This document shows positions 31,360-42,879 of a DNA stretch of 64,000 nucleotides, one piece after another; the first letter of the stretch is position 1; every line of letters begins with the position of its first letter. A model generated the notes under the pieces. The model did not search any database, was not told the DNA's origin, and worked only from the letters and a program-made list of their open reading frames with translations. This DNA comes from Diphasiastrum complanatum (taxonomy: Eukaryota; Streptophyta; Lycopodiopsida; Lycopodiales; Lycopodiaceae). The DNA lies in the NCBI GenBank assembly GCA_029204225.1, contig CM055095.1, forward strand, positions 34,931,078 through 34,995,077. The letters run 5' to 3'. The position numbers and the translations under genes were made by a program.

Positions 31360-33165
31360 TTTTATACAGTCATATACATAGCTTAAAAGTTAACAAGCTT
31401 TAAGTATAGAAAGCTTTGATCTAAACTTATCAAACTTTTCTCCAACAAGTGGCTTAGTGAAAATATCAGCTGGTTGTTCTTCCGTACTACAATGAACAAC
31501 GTGAATTTCATGACTCAGCAGCCTCCCACGTATAAAGTGATACTAAATCTCAATGTGTTTAGTTCCCGCATGGAACACTGGATTCTTTGCTAGCTGAATG
31601 CCACTCTAACTGTCGCTATGTAATGTCGTGGGATTTTTCTGCATCATGCCAACTTCTTCCAAGATTTGTCTCAACCATATAGCTTCCTATGCTACACTCC
31701 ACATTGCCTTATACTATGCTTTTGTGGTGGATAGAGCAATTGTACTTGGCTTCTTACTAGACCAAGAAAAACAACTATCACAAAACTGGAATACATACCC
31801 TGTGGTGCATCTATGATCATCATAGTCACCTCCCCAATCCGCATCCACATAGCCACACAACTCAGGTAAACCATCATGCCTCCTATAAATCAAGCCATAA
31901 TCTGAAGTGCCTTTCACATAACGCAAAATGCATTTAGCTGTCTTCCAATGCATTTTCGTACGTGCTGCCATAAACTGACTTACAATGCCAATAGCATAGC
32001 ATATATCATCCTTCTGAAAGCAACGATCATGGGAGAATTCTACTTTCAACTTTTGATCAGTAATAACTCCAACAGAAAGTAGATTTTTCTTCAAACCTAG
32101 TACATAAAGTACCTCCCTGATCATCTTGCTTTTGCCATCAGGTAGTTGGATTGAAACGGTGCCTATCCCCTTGATCTTGCACACATCGTCATTTGCTTGT
32201 GAAATGAACGTTCCATTATCCAACACTTTCAAGCTACTAAACCAATTCTTGTTACCTGTCATGTGTCTTGTGGCTCTCGAGTCAATATGCCATGCTTGAT
32301 CATCTTGATTAGATGACAATGCAGATATAAAGATGCTAGAGTCTTCAATCTCACCCTCATCGACAAGGTTACCTGCTTGTTTTGGTTTCCCCTTGCCTTG
32401 TTCCGCCAGGAATTTGCGACATTCACTCTTCCAATGGCCCTTTTTACCACAATGGAAGCACTTGTCTTTCTTCTTGGTCTGAGACTTGGAAAATTGTTGT
32501 TTAGACTTCTTCTTGCCCTTTCCTTTGCCTTGTTTTTGGCGTGTCGCAAGTGCCTGATCGTCAATATTTTGACGTCTAGCTTTCACCATTTCTCGTTGTT
32601 GCTCTACCTGCATCAAGATTCCTATGAGCTCGTCAAAGGTTGGCAATATTTCTCTTGATGCTATTCCACTCACAAACATTTGATAGGGTTCTACAATGCC
32701 GCACAATGCATTGCGCACTAGCTCCACATCACGTATGTGCTCACCAATAGAATGCAGTTCATCCCTCATTGTCTTGATTCTGGGCATGTATGTCTGAATG
32801 TGCTCTCATTGTTCCATTTGAGCACTATTCAACTTTGACTTCTGAAAAATGATTCTTGACGGATTTGACGTCTCGAACTGCTCCTTTAGCACATCCCATG
32901 CCTGTCTAGGTGTAACAACATCACAAATGTGGGTAATGATGTGATCCTTCACTGACAAGTTAATGAAGGTCAAAGCTTTCCTCATCTTTTTGTCAAACAC
33001 TTTGATATCAGCTTCATTTGACGGCCTTCTCTCATCACCTATGATGACTTCCCACACGTCTTTCTCCATCAGTATGTTTTTCATTTTGAATTTCCATACT
33101 GCATAGTTGGAAATCCCGTCCAATTTGCTACTTTTACTCAAAATGGACTCTCCCATGTTTGCCAT
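31360..33165 (-). pseudogene. Copia-4 Gag-protease joined in frame to RNase H
   Basis: Gag starts at the ATG at 33165 (MANMGESILS) and has one stop at 32806; Copia-11 has a sense codon there. A CCHC knuckle, CFHCGKKGHWKSEC, precedes the protease motif, here IDSRATRHM with Arg where DSGA is standard. After VEFSHDRCFQKDD the frame jumps directly, without a break, into RNase H (ILRYVKGTSDYGLIY, ADWGGDYDDHRC). So integrase and RT were removed by an in-frame deletion of about 2-2.5 kb. RNase H continues past a stop at 31714 to about 31360 (NPVFHAGTKHIEI, DIFTKPL). Confidence 0.8.
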
Positions 33166-34459
33166 CGCAAAACTGCTTGAAACTACTGCCGTAGGCTAAA
33201 AGCAGTATGCCGAGGCCAATAGTCATGTCAGAAGTTGAAAATAATGACCTGCACTTTTTCCCTCACCAAGCCACTCGCCGCTTTTTCACCAATTTGAAAG
33301 CCAAATCGGCGTCGGCTTAAAAAATGCACTCAGTTGTCAACTCCCAACTACGTGCCCAATGGAATGGTGAAATCACTTTTGGCACACTCCGAACACTTTC
33401 TCCACTACAATCACTCTGTTTTGTTGTACCGTACTTGCAAGTACAGTCCGGGTGCCCTTCGTTTGGAGGTTATAGACTTTTGTTTGGGTCAAAACAGACA
33501 AATGACCCAAAAATAGGGATATTCCTTGTTTTTGAGCATTTCTTCACCTTGAAGAAACTTCACACTTCACTTGTGAAGGGACCCAATTCGACTTTCAATG
33601 TGAAAATTTTTATTGAAGTTGAATGGCTATATTTACTTCAAATCCTCTAAGCCTTCTTCAACAACCCTTCAGACTCCATCCAATGGTTGATTCTGATCCA
33701 ACTGTGGATATCCCTCCTGGGTAGCGCGATCTCAACCGTCGATCTTGATAGTTCCTTATCCAATAAACTTAACTTGATCTGCGCCTTTTGTCCCCCTCCT
33801 CAAACCACTAGCGCCCTAGAAACGCTCTGGTCTCCCTCACGGTGGTCGCGCGTGAGCTGTTCGAGCTCTCCTTCTCCTTTTCTTCCAAGGTTTATAGCCA
33901 TGGCTGCCCTAGGAGAATTCTTTATTGCTCCATGAATGAAGCGCGGCTGTCCACGGCCACTTCAGACCTTATAGAATTGATCAAGACGTCCTCCTCTGGA
34001 TTCTCACAGCTTCCAAAACGGTTCAGAATGGAGAGAAATCTCTGATTTTGTGCTCCCAAACCCCAGACCAGGGTTTTTTACACAAATCTATTTTTGGCTT
34101 CCAATTCACAGTGTTCTGACAGGTCTATCCTCTTGCTCTGAGGTCATCCTACTGCTGGAAATCCCATGCTTCAATCTGTTTGTCAAACGGTGTCCGATTG
34201 AATGTACACTGACTACAAACACCAAATAGCCTGCTTCAGAATTTTAAAATTTCGTTTGCTGAGGTTTTGATTCAACCGACAACCCCTGTCTCAGAATCCT
34301 CACACAGTCTCAAGCTCACCAAGCTTCTGTGTGCTAAACTCTCTACACTAGTGCTTCTCCTTCTGTCTTCAACCCACCATAAATCCCAAACTCTCAGAAA
34401 GACAATTCTCCCAAAGCTCTCTTCAACGAAGATGTTGTACTATGTACACTCCCTGTACG
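33166..34459 (-). other. Copia-4 long leader
   Basis: About 1.3 kb separates the primer site from gag. It matches the leader of Copia-11 (60606-61909), including the stretch near 33324-33650. Open frames here are short and not shared in frame, so it is treated as untranslated. Confidence 0.65.
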
Positions 34460-34473
34460 GCTCTAATACCAAC

Positions 34474-34661
34474 TTAGAATTCGCTTTGAAAAGGAACACA
34501 GATCATGCTACATAGTAACATAGACATAAAACACTCTCCACAGCAAGCTCACATAGCAACTGTATTTCTCAAAATGAAATTACACTGTACATATAGTTGT
34601 TCACTCAGGCAACCCATGTATGACCCAGGTTGTCGTTGACGGGACGCGTGTCCCGTCAACT
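34474..34661 (-). repeat. Copia-4 5' LTR, truncated
   Basis: It matches the first 190 bp of 31064-31333, then changes to Ty3-2 sequence after GTCAACTT. A neighbouring primer site (TGGTATTAGAG on the minus strand) has one change from consensus. Confidence 0.8.
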
Positions 34662-35042
34662 TTTCTCGTTGGAGACTGCAGTTTTATGCTGATCTTCTAG
34701 GGCTATTTGCACTTGGTTATAGCCACTAAACGCATCTAGAAAACTATAGGCTTCTGCTTTGACTATTCTCTCCAACACATTTTTTGTAAATGGTAAAGGA
34801 AAATGGTCCTTGTTGGTTACAACATTCATCTTCTTGTAGTATACATAGATTCTAAGTTTCCCATTTTTCTTAGGTACTATTACAATAGGCGATACCCAAT
34901 CAGTGTGTTCCAGCTCGTAGATGAATCCTACATCTAGAAGCTTCTTCAATTATTCTTGGATCAGCTGGGTGTAGTGCAGATTTGACCTATAAGACCTACT
35001 AACTGCGGGTTTTGCACCATCAACTAGTGGAATGGTGTAAAC
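34662..35042 (-). pseudogene. Ty3-2 reverse transcriptase fragment
   Basis: The motifs VSPIVIVPKKNGKLRIYV, FPLPFTKNVLERI and YSFLDAFSGYNQVQI mark the N-terminal half of a Ty3 RT, including the first catalytic Asp block (FLDAFSGY). Upstream sequence to 35042 (VDGAKPAVSRSYR) belongs to the same gene and continues at 40514 beyond Copia-5. The downstream half is cut by the Copia-4 LTR. Confidence 0.85.
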
Positions 35043-35696
35043 TGTGAAGGATTTCAGATCATTCAAGATCCAATCCAAGTCCCAAATCTTTGGTTACAAT
35101 AAGGAGCAAACCAACAATCCTGCCAATGTAGAAAAATCAGCATCTACATACAAAATGAGATGCAAACTCTAAGAGATATTGATCAAACATGAACCAAAAC
35201 ATAAAATATGTTTGCTGTCCGTACAATTACAGTACCCTATTTTATTTCACACGTGTGGAACTGAAAATAGCAATAAATGGTCATTCTACACACAAGATTG
35301 CAAGATAACACCAAGATAGTGCACCAATGAGTAGTAGAACCCAAAGAGAACCATGTATAATGATGAAATGAGAGAGAGAAGAGAGAAGATGTGTCTCTCC
35401 AATAGTTACATCCTTTTATAGAGTTTCCAAACCCTATTTGGCCACTTGGCTTTCCCTCCAAAATGTAAACCCTACTATTTTTGGGTCTAGATTCAATGTA
35501 CCCAAAGTTCAAATTTGAATCTCTCTCAAACTCGACTACCAACTTTCCCACACTTTCCAAAAGTGTTTATTGAATGTATTTTAAACTAATATAACTTCAA
35601 AAATTTTATCTCTAAGTCTAAAATGAGTTTTGGCCTCTTATTGACAATTTACCAAAATGTGACTAAACTAGACTAAACTAGTTGAAATCTCTCACA
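35043..35696 (-). repeat. Copia-5 3' LTR
   Basis: TGTGAAGGATTTCAG...AAATCTCTCACA on the plus strand. A related but diverged LTR belongs to Copia-9 (57927-58624). Confidence 0.95.
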
Positions 35697-36807
35697 CTCC
35701 CTCTTCAACTAGTTTTGGCATAGTTTTGACAATAGAACTTTGATCCAACTTTAGAATGATCTCCATCCTAAGTATAGATCTTCTATTTAAGGTTCTAAAG
35801 TATCTTTCATAATTGATATAGAGAATAGTGTCCAAATTGGATGCTTCACTATTTCTTACATCAATTTTACACATCAAGATATAACTAGAACATGAAGAAC
35901 CAAATAGAATGTGAATGAAATGATTCCTCCATGTTTCAAACTTTGAACTCTCTGGAAAATTACAGCAACCAAACAATAAATGTGAGTGATGACCATTTGC
36001 TTGCTTGTCTCCTCCAACTTTGTCCTTTCTTGATATGTCTCCACCATAAAACTCCATGAATGTGCCTCCATCTCCATCTTGCCACAAGACACCATCAAAC
36101 CTTGGAAATCCATGAGTAGGTGAGTATATACATGATGCAAATCTAGCACCACATGACTCCATAAACCAAGTAATTTGCACTAGTCCATCTTCAAGATCTA
36201 CTTGACACAAGAAAATGACCATGAATTCACCAAAAATTGACAATCCCCAAGTATTGGCACCAAGTAGCTCAACACTTGAGAACTTAGCCATGGATGAGTG
36301 ACATAATGAACCTCCAATAACTTCATTTCCATCAGCAAAACCAGCCAAGAATGCTAGTACAACTCCAACAATAAGATATTGCAAGACAATGTAGCTAGTT
36401 TGTCCATATCTTGACAATTTGCACACATCCACATGAAATAGCTCAAACATGAGATAGAACAAGTAAAGTAAACTTGAACAACACTTCCTTGCTGCTCCTT
36501 TGACCTTACTTGAGTCTTCAATAAGCTGCAAAAATAGATCCATAACATCTTTGCCAAATAACCTTCCTTTGATGGTCTTGACTAGCTCCAAATTGCCACC
36601 TTTCCTTTTGTGTTGTTGAAGCCCTTTGAGACCAACCTCTTGGTCTTCCTCTTGACCATCAAAGTCATTGAACAAACTTTGTTTTTCAGATCCATTACTT
36701 GCTTTTCTAGTATGAAAACCATGAGAACCGATATCCACTTGCATAGCATCATCTACACAAGAAAATTCTCCAAAACATGTGAGTAAAGCAAAGTGAGTCG
36801 CATCCAC
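35692..36807 (-). CDS. Copia-5 ORF B, 371 aa, unknown
   Basis: An uninterrupted frame starts at the ATG at 36807, just downstream of ORF A, and stops at the LTR edge. The last residues (MPKLVEEGV) match the end of copia pol in Copia-9, so the 3' end is inherited from pol. The rest lacks RNase H motifs. There is a hydrophobic stretch near residues 140-165 (VLQYLIVGVVLAFLAGFAD) that could be a membrane segment. I recognise no family. It may be rearranged pol remnant or captured sequence; lack of stops over 1.1 kb in AT-rich DNA argues it was recently under constraint, or simply that the element is young. Confidence 0.5.
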   Translation of the reverse strand: MDATHFALLTCFGEFSCVDDAMQVDIGSHGFHTRKASNGSEKQSLFNDFDGQEEDQEVGLKGLQQHKRKGGNLELVKTIKGRLFGKDVMDLFLQLIEDSSKVKGAARKCCSSLLYLFYLMFELFHVDVCKLSRYGQTSYIVLQYLIVGVVLAFLAGFADGNEVIGGSLCHSSMAKFSSVELLGANTWGLSIFGEFMVIFLCQVDLEDGLVQITWFMESCGARFASCIYSPTHGFPRFDGVLWQDGDGGTFMEFYGGDISRKDKVGGDKQANGHHSHLLFGCCNFPESSKFETWRNHFIHILFGSSCSSYILMCKIDVRNSEASNLDTILYINYERYFRTLNRRSILRMEIILKLDQSSIVKTMPKLVEEGV

Positions 36808-36870
36808 TTGCTTACCTTTCTCTTGATCATCAAAGATATCAAAGATATGAATATCTTCAGACCTGAACCT

Positions 36871-39258
36871 TTAAAAATACCCCCTCTCAAACATATGATC
36901 TAGATCCAACAAGATCTCATCAATGCTTGATCTCGATCTTCCACAAAGGTTAGTGAAAACAATGTCACCAATGTCACCATCATAAATCAAAAGATAGATT
37001 CCAAACTTTCCATCCAACATGAAGTAGAGTAGGTGAATATGAGTATCAAACCTAATAAATCCAGTCCTCTTGAGCCCATAACAAACCTCAATAATCTCAC
37101 CAATGAGATCTCCCTTGTCTTGAAGAAATTGCCTCTCGATTTGCTCCATGTAGTCTTCTCCAACCAACCTTTTGCCATCTCGATCATGAGTGATCAATTC
37201 ACAATCATAGAATCCTTTGAGTTGATGAAGAGATGCAAGATCCATGCCTTGGATCTTCCCAAGAACCAATCTTCCATTGCTCTTTCCTTCATAAGACTCC
37301 CTCTTAATGATTGCATCATAAGAAGTAGAAACCTCAAAAACATTAGAAGCCATGAAAAATATGATTAGTACCTTCAACATAAGGATGATTAGTGTACTCT
37401 CTTTTTTCAAAAAAGAACTTCTACTCAATGTTTTAGGTAATGAATCATATGATAATGATTCTTCCTCACTATCATTCACAATGACATCATTCAAAGTACA
37501 TCCTACTTTGAACTCTTCACATACTTCTCTTCTTCTTGACTTGTGACTATCTCCCTCACTATGTCTCTTGATAGAACCATTTGATCTACTCTCTTTATGA
37601 AGACATGTGACTCCACTTGCTGGAAAAATGAATTTCTTGGAATCATAACAAAAGAATGTAGAAGAACCACCTCCTTCATGCATGCACCTAGCAACATCCT
37701 TTTCCATATGATCAAAGAAATCATTAACAACAATCTTTTCCAAGAAAGAACCTTCACCTCCATTGATGAAGTTAACTCTTTCGTTACCTTTTGCATGCTT
37801 GCACTTGCCATGAAGAACCATTGAAACACCATCATTATCCTCAAGACTAGCCAAGTTAGCACAAAGATTAACATCTCCAAGAAGCATATTAGATCTTGAC
37901 CTAGATCTAGCATAAGGAAGCTTGTTAGACTTTGCATAAGATCCACCAATCTTATTGATGCTAAAAGGTAACTTTGGAAAGTTGAGACCAATCTCCTTTT
38001 CGATTCCATCCTTTTTGTTAGCCATAACAAAAGCATCAAGCTTGAAAAGTCTACCTTGTTTATTGCCCCTAGCAACCAAGATTTCTTCCTTTGTAATGAA
38101 GCAAGCATCACCCCCAAACTTTACCATGTATCCTTTCTCTATCATTTGACCAACACTTAACAAATTCTTTGAAAGTGAAGGAATGTAAAGAACACCATCA
38201 AGTCTTGCTTTCCTATTAGTAGAGAGACAAATAGGAATTGAACCAATACCTTCAATCACACACTCACCACCATTGGCCATGTGAATTGCTTTCTTGGCTC
38301 CATCATAAGTGACCAAAGAAGTAAAGAACTCCTTGTGACTAGTCATGTGTGAACTAGCTCCACTATCAATCCACCATGAATCTTTGTCACCTTCACTTGA
38401 TATTAGACTTGAGGAACACATCAAAAGGGAATCACCCCCACCACCTAGATCCTCATCATTAGTAGTAAAGTTGATTTGCTTGCTACCTTCATCTCTTTGC
38501 TTCTTCAAACATTCATTTGCAAAATGCCCTTTGATTCCACAATAAAAGCATTTCAACTTAGACTTATCTTTCTTTTTGCCAAAAGAGGAAGTCTCACCTT
38601 GATCTTGCCCTTTAGACCACTTGCCTTTGATGAACATAGCATCCTCTTCATAATGAGATGTCAATGTAGATCCACCTCCTCTTGATTGAAGCCTATACTC
38701 CTCATTCACCAAGATCTCTTGCAAATCCACAATACTTGGCAAAGTCTTTTGAATAGCAAAACTTTGAACAAGATTAGCATGATCATCCAACAAGCCATTA
38801 AGTATAACTTGAACAAGTTCTTCCTCCTTAATGCTTTCATCAATACATGCTAACTCATCATTGAATGCTTTAACCCTCAAAACAAAAGCATGAGTACTCT
38901 CTTCCTTCTTTTGCAAACTTTGAAAGATTTTCCTCCTAAGAGTAAGCACTCTTGATGTAGACTTGGATTCATAAAGCTTCTTCAAAGCTTCCCAAGCCTC
39001 CAAAGATGATGTGCACTTAGCAACTTCCTTGAGAAGTTCATTGGTAACATTCATCTTAATCATGTGTAGAGATTTCTTTGCTCTCTTGTCATACCTCATT
39101 TGATTTTGAGGTGCTTGAGGCCTCTCCTCCACACCTTCAACAATCTCCATCAACTCATTCATCTCCAATAAGGACTCCATCCTCACCTTCCAAGTAGAAT
39201 AGTTGATTGAGGTAAGCCTATCATTGCTCTCCAACATAAATCCACCACTTGTAGCCAT
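36871..39258 (-). CDS. Copia-5 ORF A: Gag-protease with long novel C-terminal region, 795 aa
   Basis: Residues 1-200 are the copia Gag capsid region (NYSTWKVRMES, LRRKIFQSLQKK). The zinc knuckle CFYCGIKGHFANEC is at 237-250. The protease motif WWIDSGASSHM is at 295-304, with its usual downstream block ending near residue 410. From there to 795 no integrase is found. The region is charged and Ser-rich (KSNKLPYARSRSRS, KRHSEGDSHKSRR). A stretch near 740-770 (YLLIYDGDIGDIVFTN) looks like a distorted RT YVDD region. No stops occur. The Gag and protease halves could be functional; the tail is unexplained. Confidence 0.75.
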   Translation of the reverse strand: MATSGGFMLESNDRLTSINYSTWKVRMESLLEMNELMEIVEGVEERPQAPQNQMRYDKRAKKSLHMIKMNVTNELLKEVAKCTSSLEAWEALKKLYESKSTSRVLTLRRKIFQSLQKKEESTHAFVLRVKAFNDELACIDESIKEEELVQVILNGLLDDHANLVQSFAIQKTLPSIVDLQEILVNEEYRLQSRGGGSTLTSHYEEDAMFIKGKWSKGQDQGETSSFGKKKDKSKLKCFYCGIKGHFANECLKKQRDEGSKQINFTTNDEDLGGGGDSLLMCSSSLISSEGDKDSWWIDSGASSHMTSHKEFFTSLVTYDGAKKAIHMANGGECVIEGIGSIPICLSTNRKARLDGVLYIPSLSKNLLSVGQMIEKGYMVKFGGDACFITKEEILVARGNKQGRLFKLDAFVMANKKDGIEKEIGLNFPKLPFSINKIGGSYAKSNKLPYARSRSRSNMLLGDVNLCANLASLEDNDGVSMVLHGKCKHAKGNERVNFINGGEGSFLEKIVVNDFFDHMEKDVARCMHEGGGSSTFFCYDSKKFIFPASGVTCLHKESRSNGSIKRHSEGDSHKSRRREVCEEFKVGCTLNDVIVNDSEEESLSYDSLPKTLSRSSFLKKESTLIILMLKVLIIFFMASNVFEVSTSYDAIIKRESYEGKSNGRLVLGKIQGMDLASLHQLKGFYDCELITHDRDGKRLVGEDYMEQIERQFLQDKGDLIGEIIEVCYGLKRTGFIRFDTHIHLLYFMLDGKFGIYLLIYDGDIGDIVFTNLCGRSRSSIDEILLDLDHMFERGYF

Positions 39259-39847
39259 GTTGAAGTGACCTGATCTTCTCTTTCAACCTGTTCCAATGCA
39301 CAAAGCACTCTCTTGAATGTCAACAAATTAACTCAAGAAGAAATCACAAAGATATGGAACCTCTCAAATCTCTTCTAGCACTTCTAACTAGAAAATCAAC
39401 ACATAGAATAGTGAAATCTTGATCAACCTATGATCTATCCTCAATCTAATGATTCTTGCCACTTCCTAAGATTGAAACACACTCAAATGAAGTTCAGTAA
39501 CCTCACAAACTAGAGATCCAATCAAAATTAGGGTTTTGACAAAATCACAAAAAATTGAATATCTCAAATTCTACATGCAATTTCTAGAAACTTGGTACAT
39601 CTTCTTGTAGACTCCAATGAGACCTTCCTAATGCACCAGAAATAATCTAATTCCAGTAAGCCAAGTGTGAAATCGGAATTGATCAAGTATATAACCCTAT
39701 ATTGAGTTCTGACCTAGAAAAGATCAATTCTACACATGCAAAAATGCTCATTTTTTAGTAGAGATCAATCTAGCATGCTCTAGCATTGGTAACTCCTCCA
39801 AATCCTTGCTAAAGATGGCTGATCCTTTCATAACCTGAAACACAAGA
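39259..39847 (-). other. Copia-5 untranslated leader
   Basis: About 590 bp between gag and primer site, with no coding signal. Confidence 0.7.
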
Positions 39848-39859
39848 GCTCTGATACCA
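39848..39859 (-). other. Copia-5 primer-binding site
   Basis: Minus-strand TGGTATCAGAGC, the exact copia consensus, next to the 5' LTR. Confidence 0.93.
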
Positions 39860-40513
39860 TGTGAAGGATTTCAGATCATTCAAGATCCAATCCAAGTCCC
39901 AAATCTTTGGTTACAATAAGGAGCAAACCAACAATCCTGCCAATGTAGAAAAATCAGCATCTACATACAAAATGAGATGCAAACTCTAAGAGATATTGAT
40001 CAAACATGAAACAAAACATAAAATATGTTTTCTGTCCGTACATTTACAGTACCCTACTGTATTTCACACGTGTGGAACCGAAAATAGCAATAAATGCTCA
40101 TTCTACACACAAGATTGCAAGATAACACCAAGATAGTGCACCAATGAGTAGTAGAACCCAAAGAGAACCATGTATAATGATGAAATGAGAGAGAGAAGAG
40201 AGAAGATGTGTCTCTCCACGAGTTACATCCTTCTATAGAGTTTCCAAACCCTATTTGGCCACTTGGCTTTCCCTCCAAAATGTAAACCCTACTATTTTTG
40301 GGTCTAGATTCAATGTACCCAAAGTTCAAATTTGAATCTCTCTCAAACTCGACTACCAACTTTCCCACACTTTCCAAAAGTGTTTATTAAATGTATTTTA
40401 AACTAATATAACTTCAAAAAATTTATCTCTAAGTCTAAAATGAGTTTTGGCCTCTTATTGACAATTTACCAAAATGTGACTAAACTAGACTAAACTAGTT
40501 GAAATCTCTCACA
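39860..40513 (-). repeat. Copia-5 5' LTR
   Basis: A 654-bp partner of 35043-35696, followed by the TAAAC target duplication. Confidence 0.95.
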
Positions 40514-41990
40514 TAAACCACAACATCTGGTGATATGCCCTTCATCTCAACGTAATTCCCTCTATCTCTTCTGTTTTGGCTGGACCTTGGCTCCTTGGGA
40601 GGTTTCTTCTAAGGATTCTCTCTTAGCTCTGGGCATGACCACTACCACTTCATCTATCTTGTAATCATTGAAGTATTGTGGTACGTCGTGTGCGCAGACC
40701 TAGGTTCTTCCATGGTGTCCTGGCGGATTTTATCTTTTAGTTTCTGGTCGGTCATCAACTCAAATTTGATCTCTCGCTTATCACTCTTGGCTTTCCACTC
40801 AGTGGTTTTTGCCTTATACAGGGGCTTACATTCTCGGAGCCTTGGTGGTTGGTGACGGGAGCTTTTCTTTCGAAGAGCCTCCTAGTGGGGGATCCGAAGT
40901 AATCGGCTCTTTTCCCTTGGCGTCCTTTGGTGACTCTGATCGTGGATCAGGTGTCGGATCTCTTACCATCTTTATGTTATTGTCCCATAACGCGATTTTT
41001 AGCTTATAAAGATCTTCGTCCTCAACTAAGTCCCAATCTATGCATTCTCGCAAGAGATCGTTGATGGTTATTGGAATACTAGTCATGGATCCGTCGGTTA
41101 CATATCCATTCGGCCTACTATGGCGTTGCCTTGTGGGGCTCTGTTGTTTTGATGAGAAGTTCGTTCGCTAGAGGCTTTTATGGATCTAGTACTTCGAGAT
41201 TTTGGCGTGGGCTTGGAATGGTCAGGATCTACATATCAGAGAAAATCCTCATCCTTGTACTCTTGACTTTCTTCCAAGGTGAACACTTGAAGAACTTCTA
41301 TCTCTTTCTCACTGCAGACTCCTTGTAGTGGTTCCTGGGGTATAGCCTCTAGGCTCATCATAAAAAGTAAACGGAGTCTTGATGGCCTTCGCTAGATTTC
41401 TTCATTGGTTGTGTTAATCTTTTGATCATGATGTCATCTTCATCAAAAAATGGATCTATGGTCAACCTTTGCTTTGGAGATTGCTCAGCTGATGAAACAT
41501 CAAACTGAAGACAGTCCACCATAGCTAGGTCTTCGGTCCAGTTTATCACATCGGTTTGTAAATTATCACGTATTGGCAATTCTCCAACGACGTTCATAAT
41601 CTGACTCTCCGTCAGAATGGATGGCAGTAGCAGAGCTTGAAATCATGGCTCTTTGGTCAGTCGGTTTTGTAATCCAAATATCAAGATCGATCTTAACTAT
41701 GGAATTGTGATTTTGCAAGACGATACGATTGTGTCTCCAATCGTGAAGAGCTTGAAACATTCTAAGCAACAGTCTACCTAGCAAGACATTGTAGGATTGG
41801 GGATAATCAGGCAAGTCCAAGACTACAAAATCTAGCATGAAATGAATACTAGCTACTTTGGTATGCACTTCATTGGCTATGCCTAATGGTTTCACACTAG
41901 ATCGGTCAGCTAGTCAGATCGTAAAAGGAGCGCTTACCATGCGAGTAAGGCCCCATTCATGATAGTTTGGAAAAAATGATGTTCACTCCG
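40514..41990 (-). pseudogene. Ty3-2 protease and protease-RT linker
   Basis: Reading leftward from about 41960: LADRSSVKPLGIANEV, then FVVLDLPDYPQSYNVLLGR, the C-terminal half of a Ty3 protease. A long linker follows with frames at 41358-41597 and 40826-41086 (acidic and Pro-rich, PTPDPRSESPKD). It joins the RT fragment at 35042 once Copia-5 is removed. The active-site DSG region and gag are not present; homology fades near 42000. Stops and frame changes are frequent. Confidence 0.75.
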
Positions 41991-42789
41991 GATTCTGAGC
42001 TTAGAGGCTGGGCATCCCCTCCCAGGCCCCACAGAATCTTTTCAAAGCCACCAATATAACAACTCTCCTACAAGTTATCCTCACTTCAAACTTTTTCTTC
42101 AAACCTTCAATTAACAAAACAAAATTGATTCCTGCCCCATTTCAAACATTTAAACATCACCACCCTTCCAAGTGAAGATGCAAAATATACTGGGCACTAT
42201 TTTTCTAACTCTAGGACCATCTAGAATTAGAAAAAATAGCCACCTTTAGACAACACAAAAAAATTCTGTAAGCAAAAAATTAGTGTCTATTAACCATTTA
42301 CAAACACATTAAAAAAAACAAAAAAATAAATAAGTAAATTGGTGGTTGTTGTTAATAGAAATTGAAAGGAGTTTCAAAGGTTACCATTTTCACTTTTGTT
42401 TTGGCTCTGATACCACTTTTACATATATAGAGAGGCCAACCTCCAAGTTTAAGGATGGTGCCTTTCAAAGTCTTCAAAGTGTTCTCCAAGAATCCTCTTT
42501 GCTCCAAGGTGTCTCCAAGCTCCAAGCAATGGTGCAAGGTTCCATACCTCCATCTAGGGTATAGAAACCTCCATGCTCTTATCCAAGGACCCAAATACCT
42601 TTATCCAAAGGCACCTGCCCTTATCCAAGGGTGTCACGCCATTTAGCCCCAAGAAACTAAATGAGCACATAGGGGAATACCATGAAGTTGACCCTTGGAT
42701 GAGGAAGACATCTAAATGATGTATTGTCTATGCAAATTCATAATATTGATTGCTTGTATTACTAAGATCTCTCTTTGGTCACAAATTTA
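41991..42789. other. Unassigned segment with a primer-site-like sequence and short tandem repeats
   Basis: TGGCTCTGATACCA at 42401-42414 is a minus-strand primer-site match, so an LTR of a decayed element may begin just to its right, although no TG start is visible there. A roughly 24-bp repeat based on CTTATCCAAGG occurs three times near 42575-42635. No gene is supported. Confidence 0.4.
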
Positions 42790-42808
42790 AATGCCATGTA
42801 GAATAGCA
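42790..42808 (-). repeat. T3 terminus (inverted relative to the T1/T2 left ends)
   Basis: On the plus strand, AAATGCCATGTAGAA repeats the T1/T2 left terminus but lies downstream of the transposase, as a terminal inverted repeat should. Confidence 0.55.
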
Positions 42809-42879
42809 TAGCATTTTTTGAGTTTTTCACTTGATATCTAAATTGTGCTTTTGAACGACATATTTATTCTATGAATTAT

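Larger units (their letters stand above)
31064..34661 (-). mobile_element. Copia-4: internally deleted copia element
   Basis: The 3' LTR is at 31064-31333 and the partial 5' LTR at 34474-34661, with the primer site at 34460-34471 between the latter and the leader. Gag, protease and RNase H remain; integrase and RT are deleted. The same family is present as Copia-11 (60323 onward). The right LTR is cut where Ty3-2 RT begins, so the insertion's outer boundary was lost and no target duplication can be read. Confidence 0.85.
35043..40513 (-). mobile_element. Copia-5: complete copia element with atypical coding region
   Basis: Two 654-bp LTRs (35043-35696 and 39860-40513) differ by about a dozen bases. 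A perfect target duplication TAAAC lies at 35038-35042 and 40514-40518. The primer site is 39848-39859 and the polypurine tract GAAGAGGGAG borders 35697. The interior has two long open frames on the minus strand but no recognisable integrase or intact RT. It is inserted in Ty3-2. Structure and open frames suggest a non-autonomous family that moves using another element's enzymes. Confidence 0.95.

Noticed and set aside
42401-42414. A full LTR element starting at the primer-site-like sequence
   Set aside because: No TG...CA LTR pair or gag could be found beside it.
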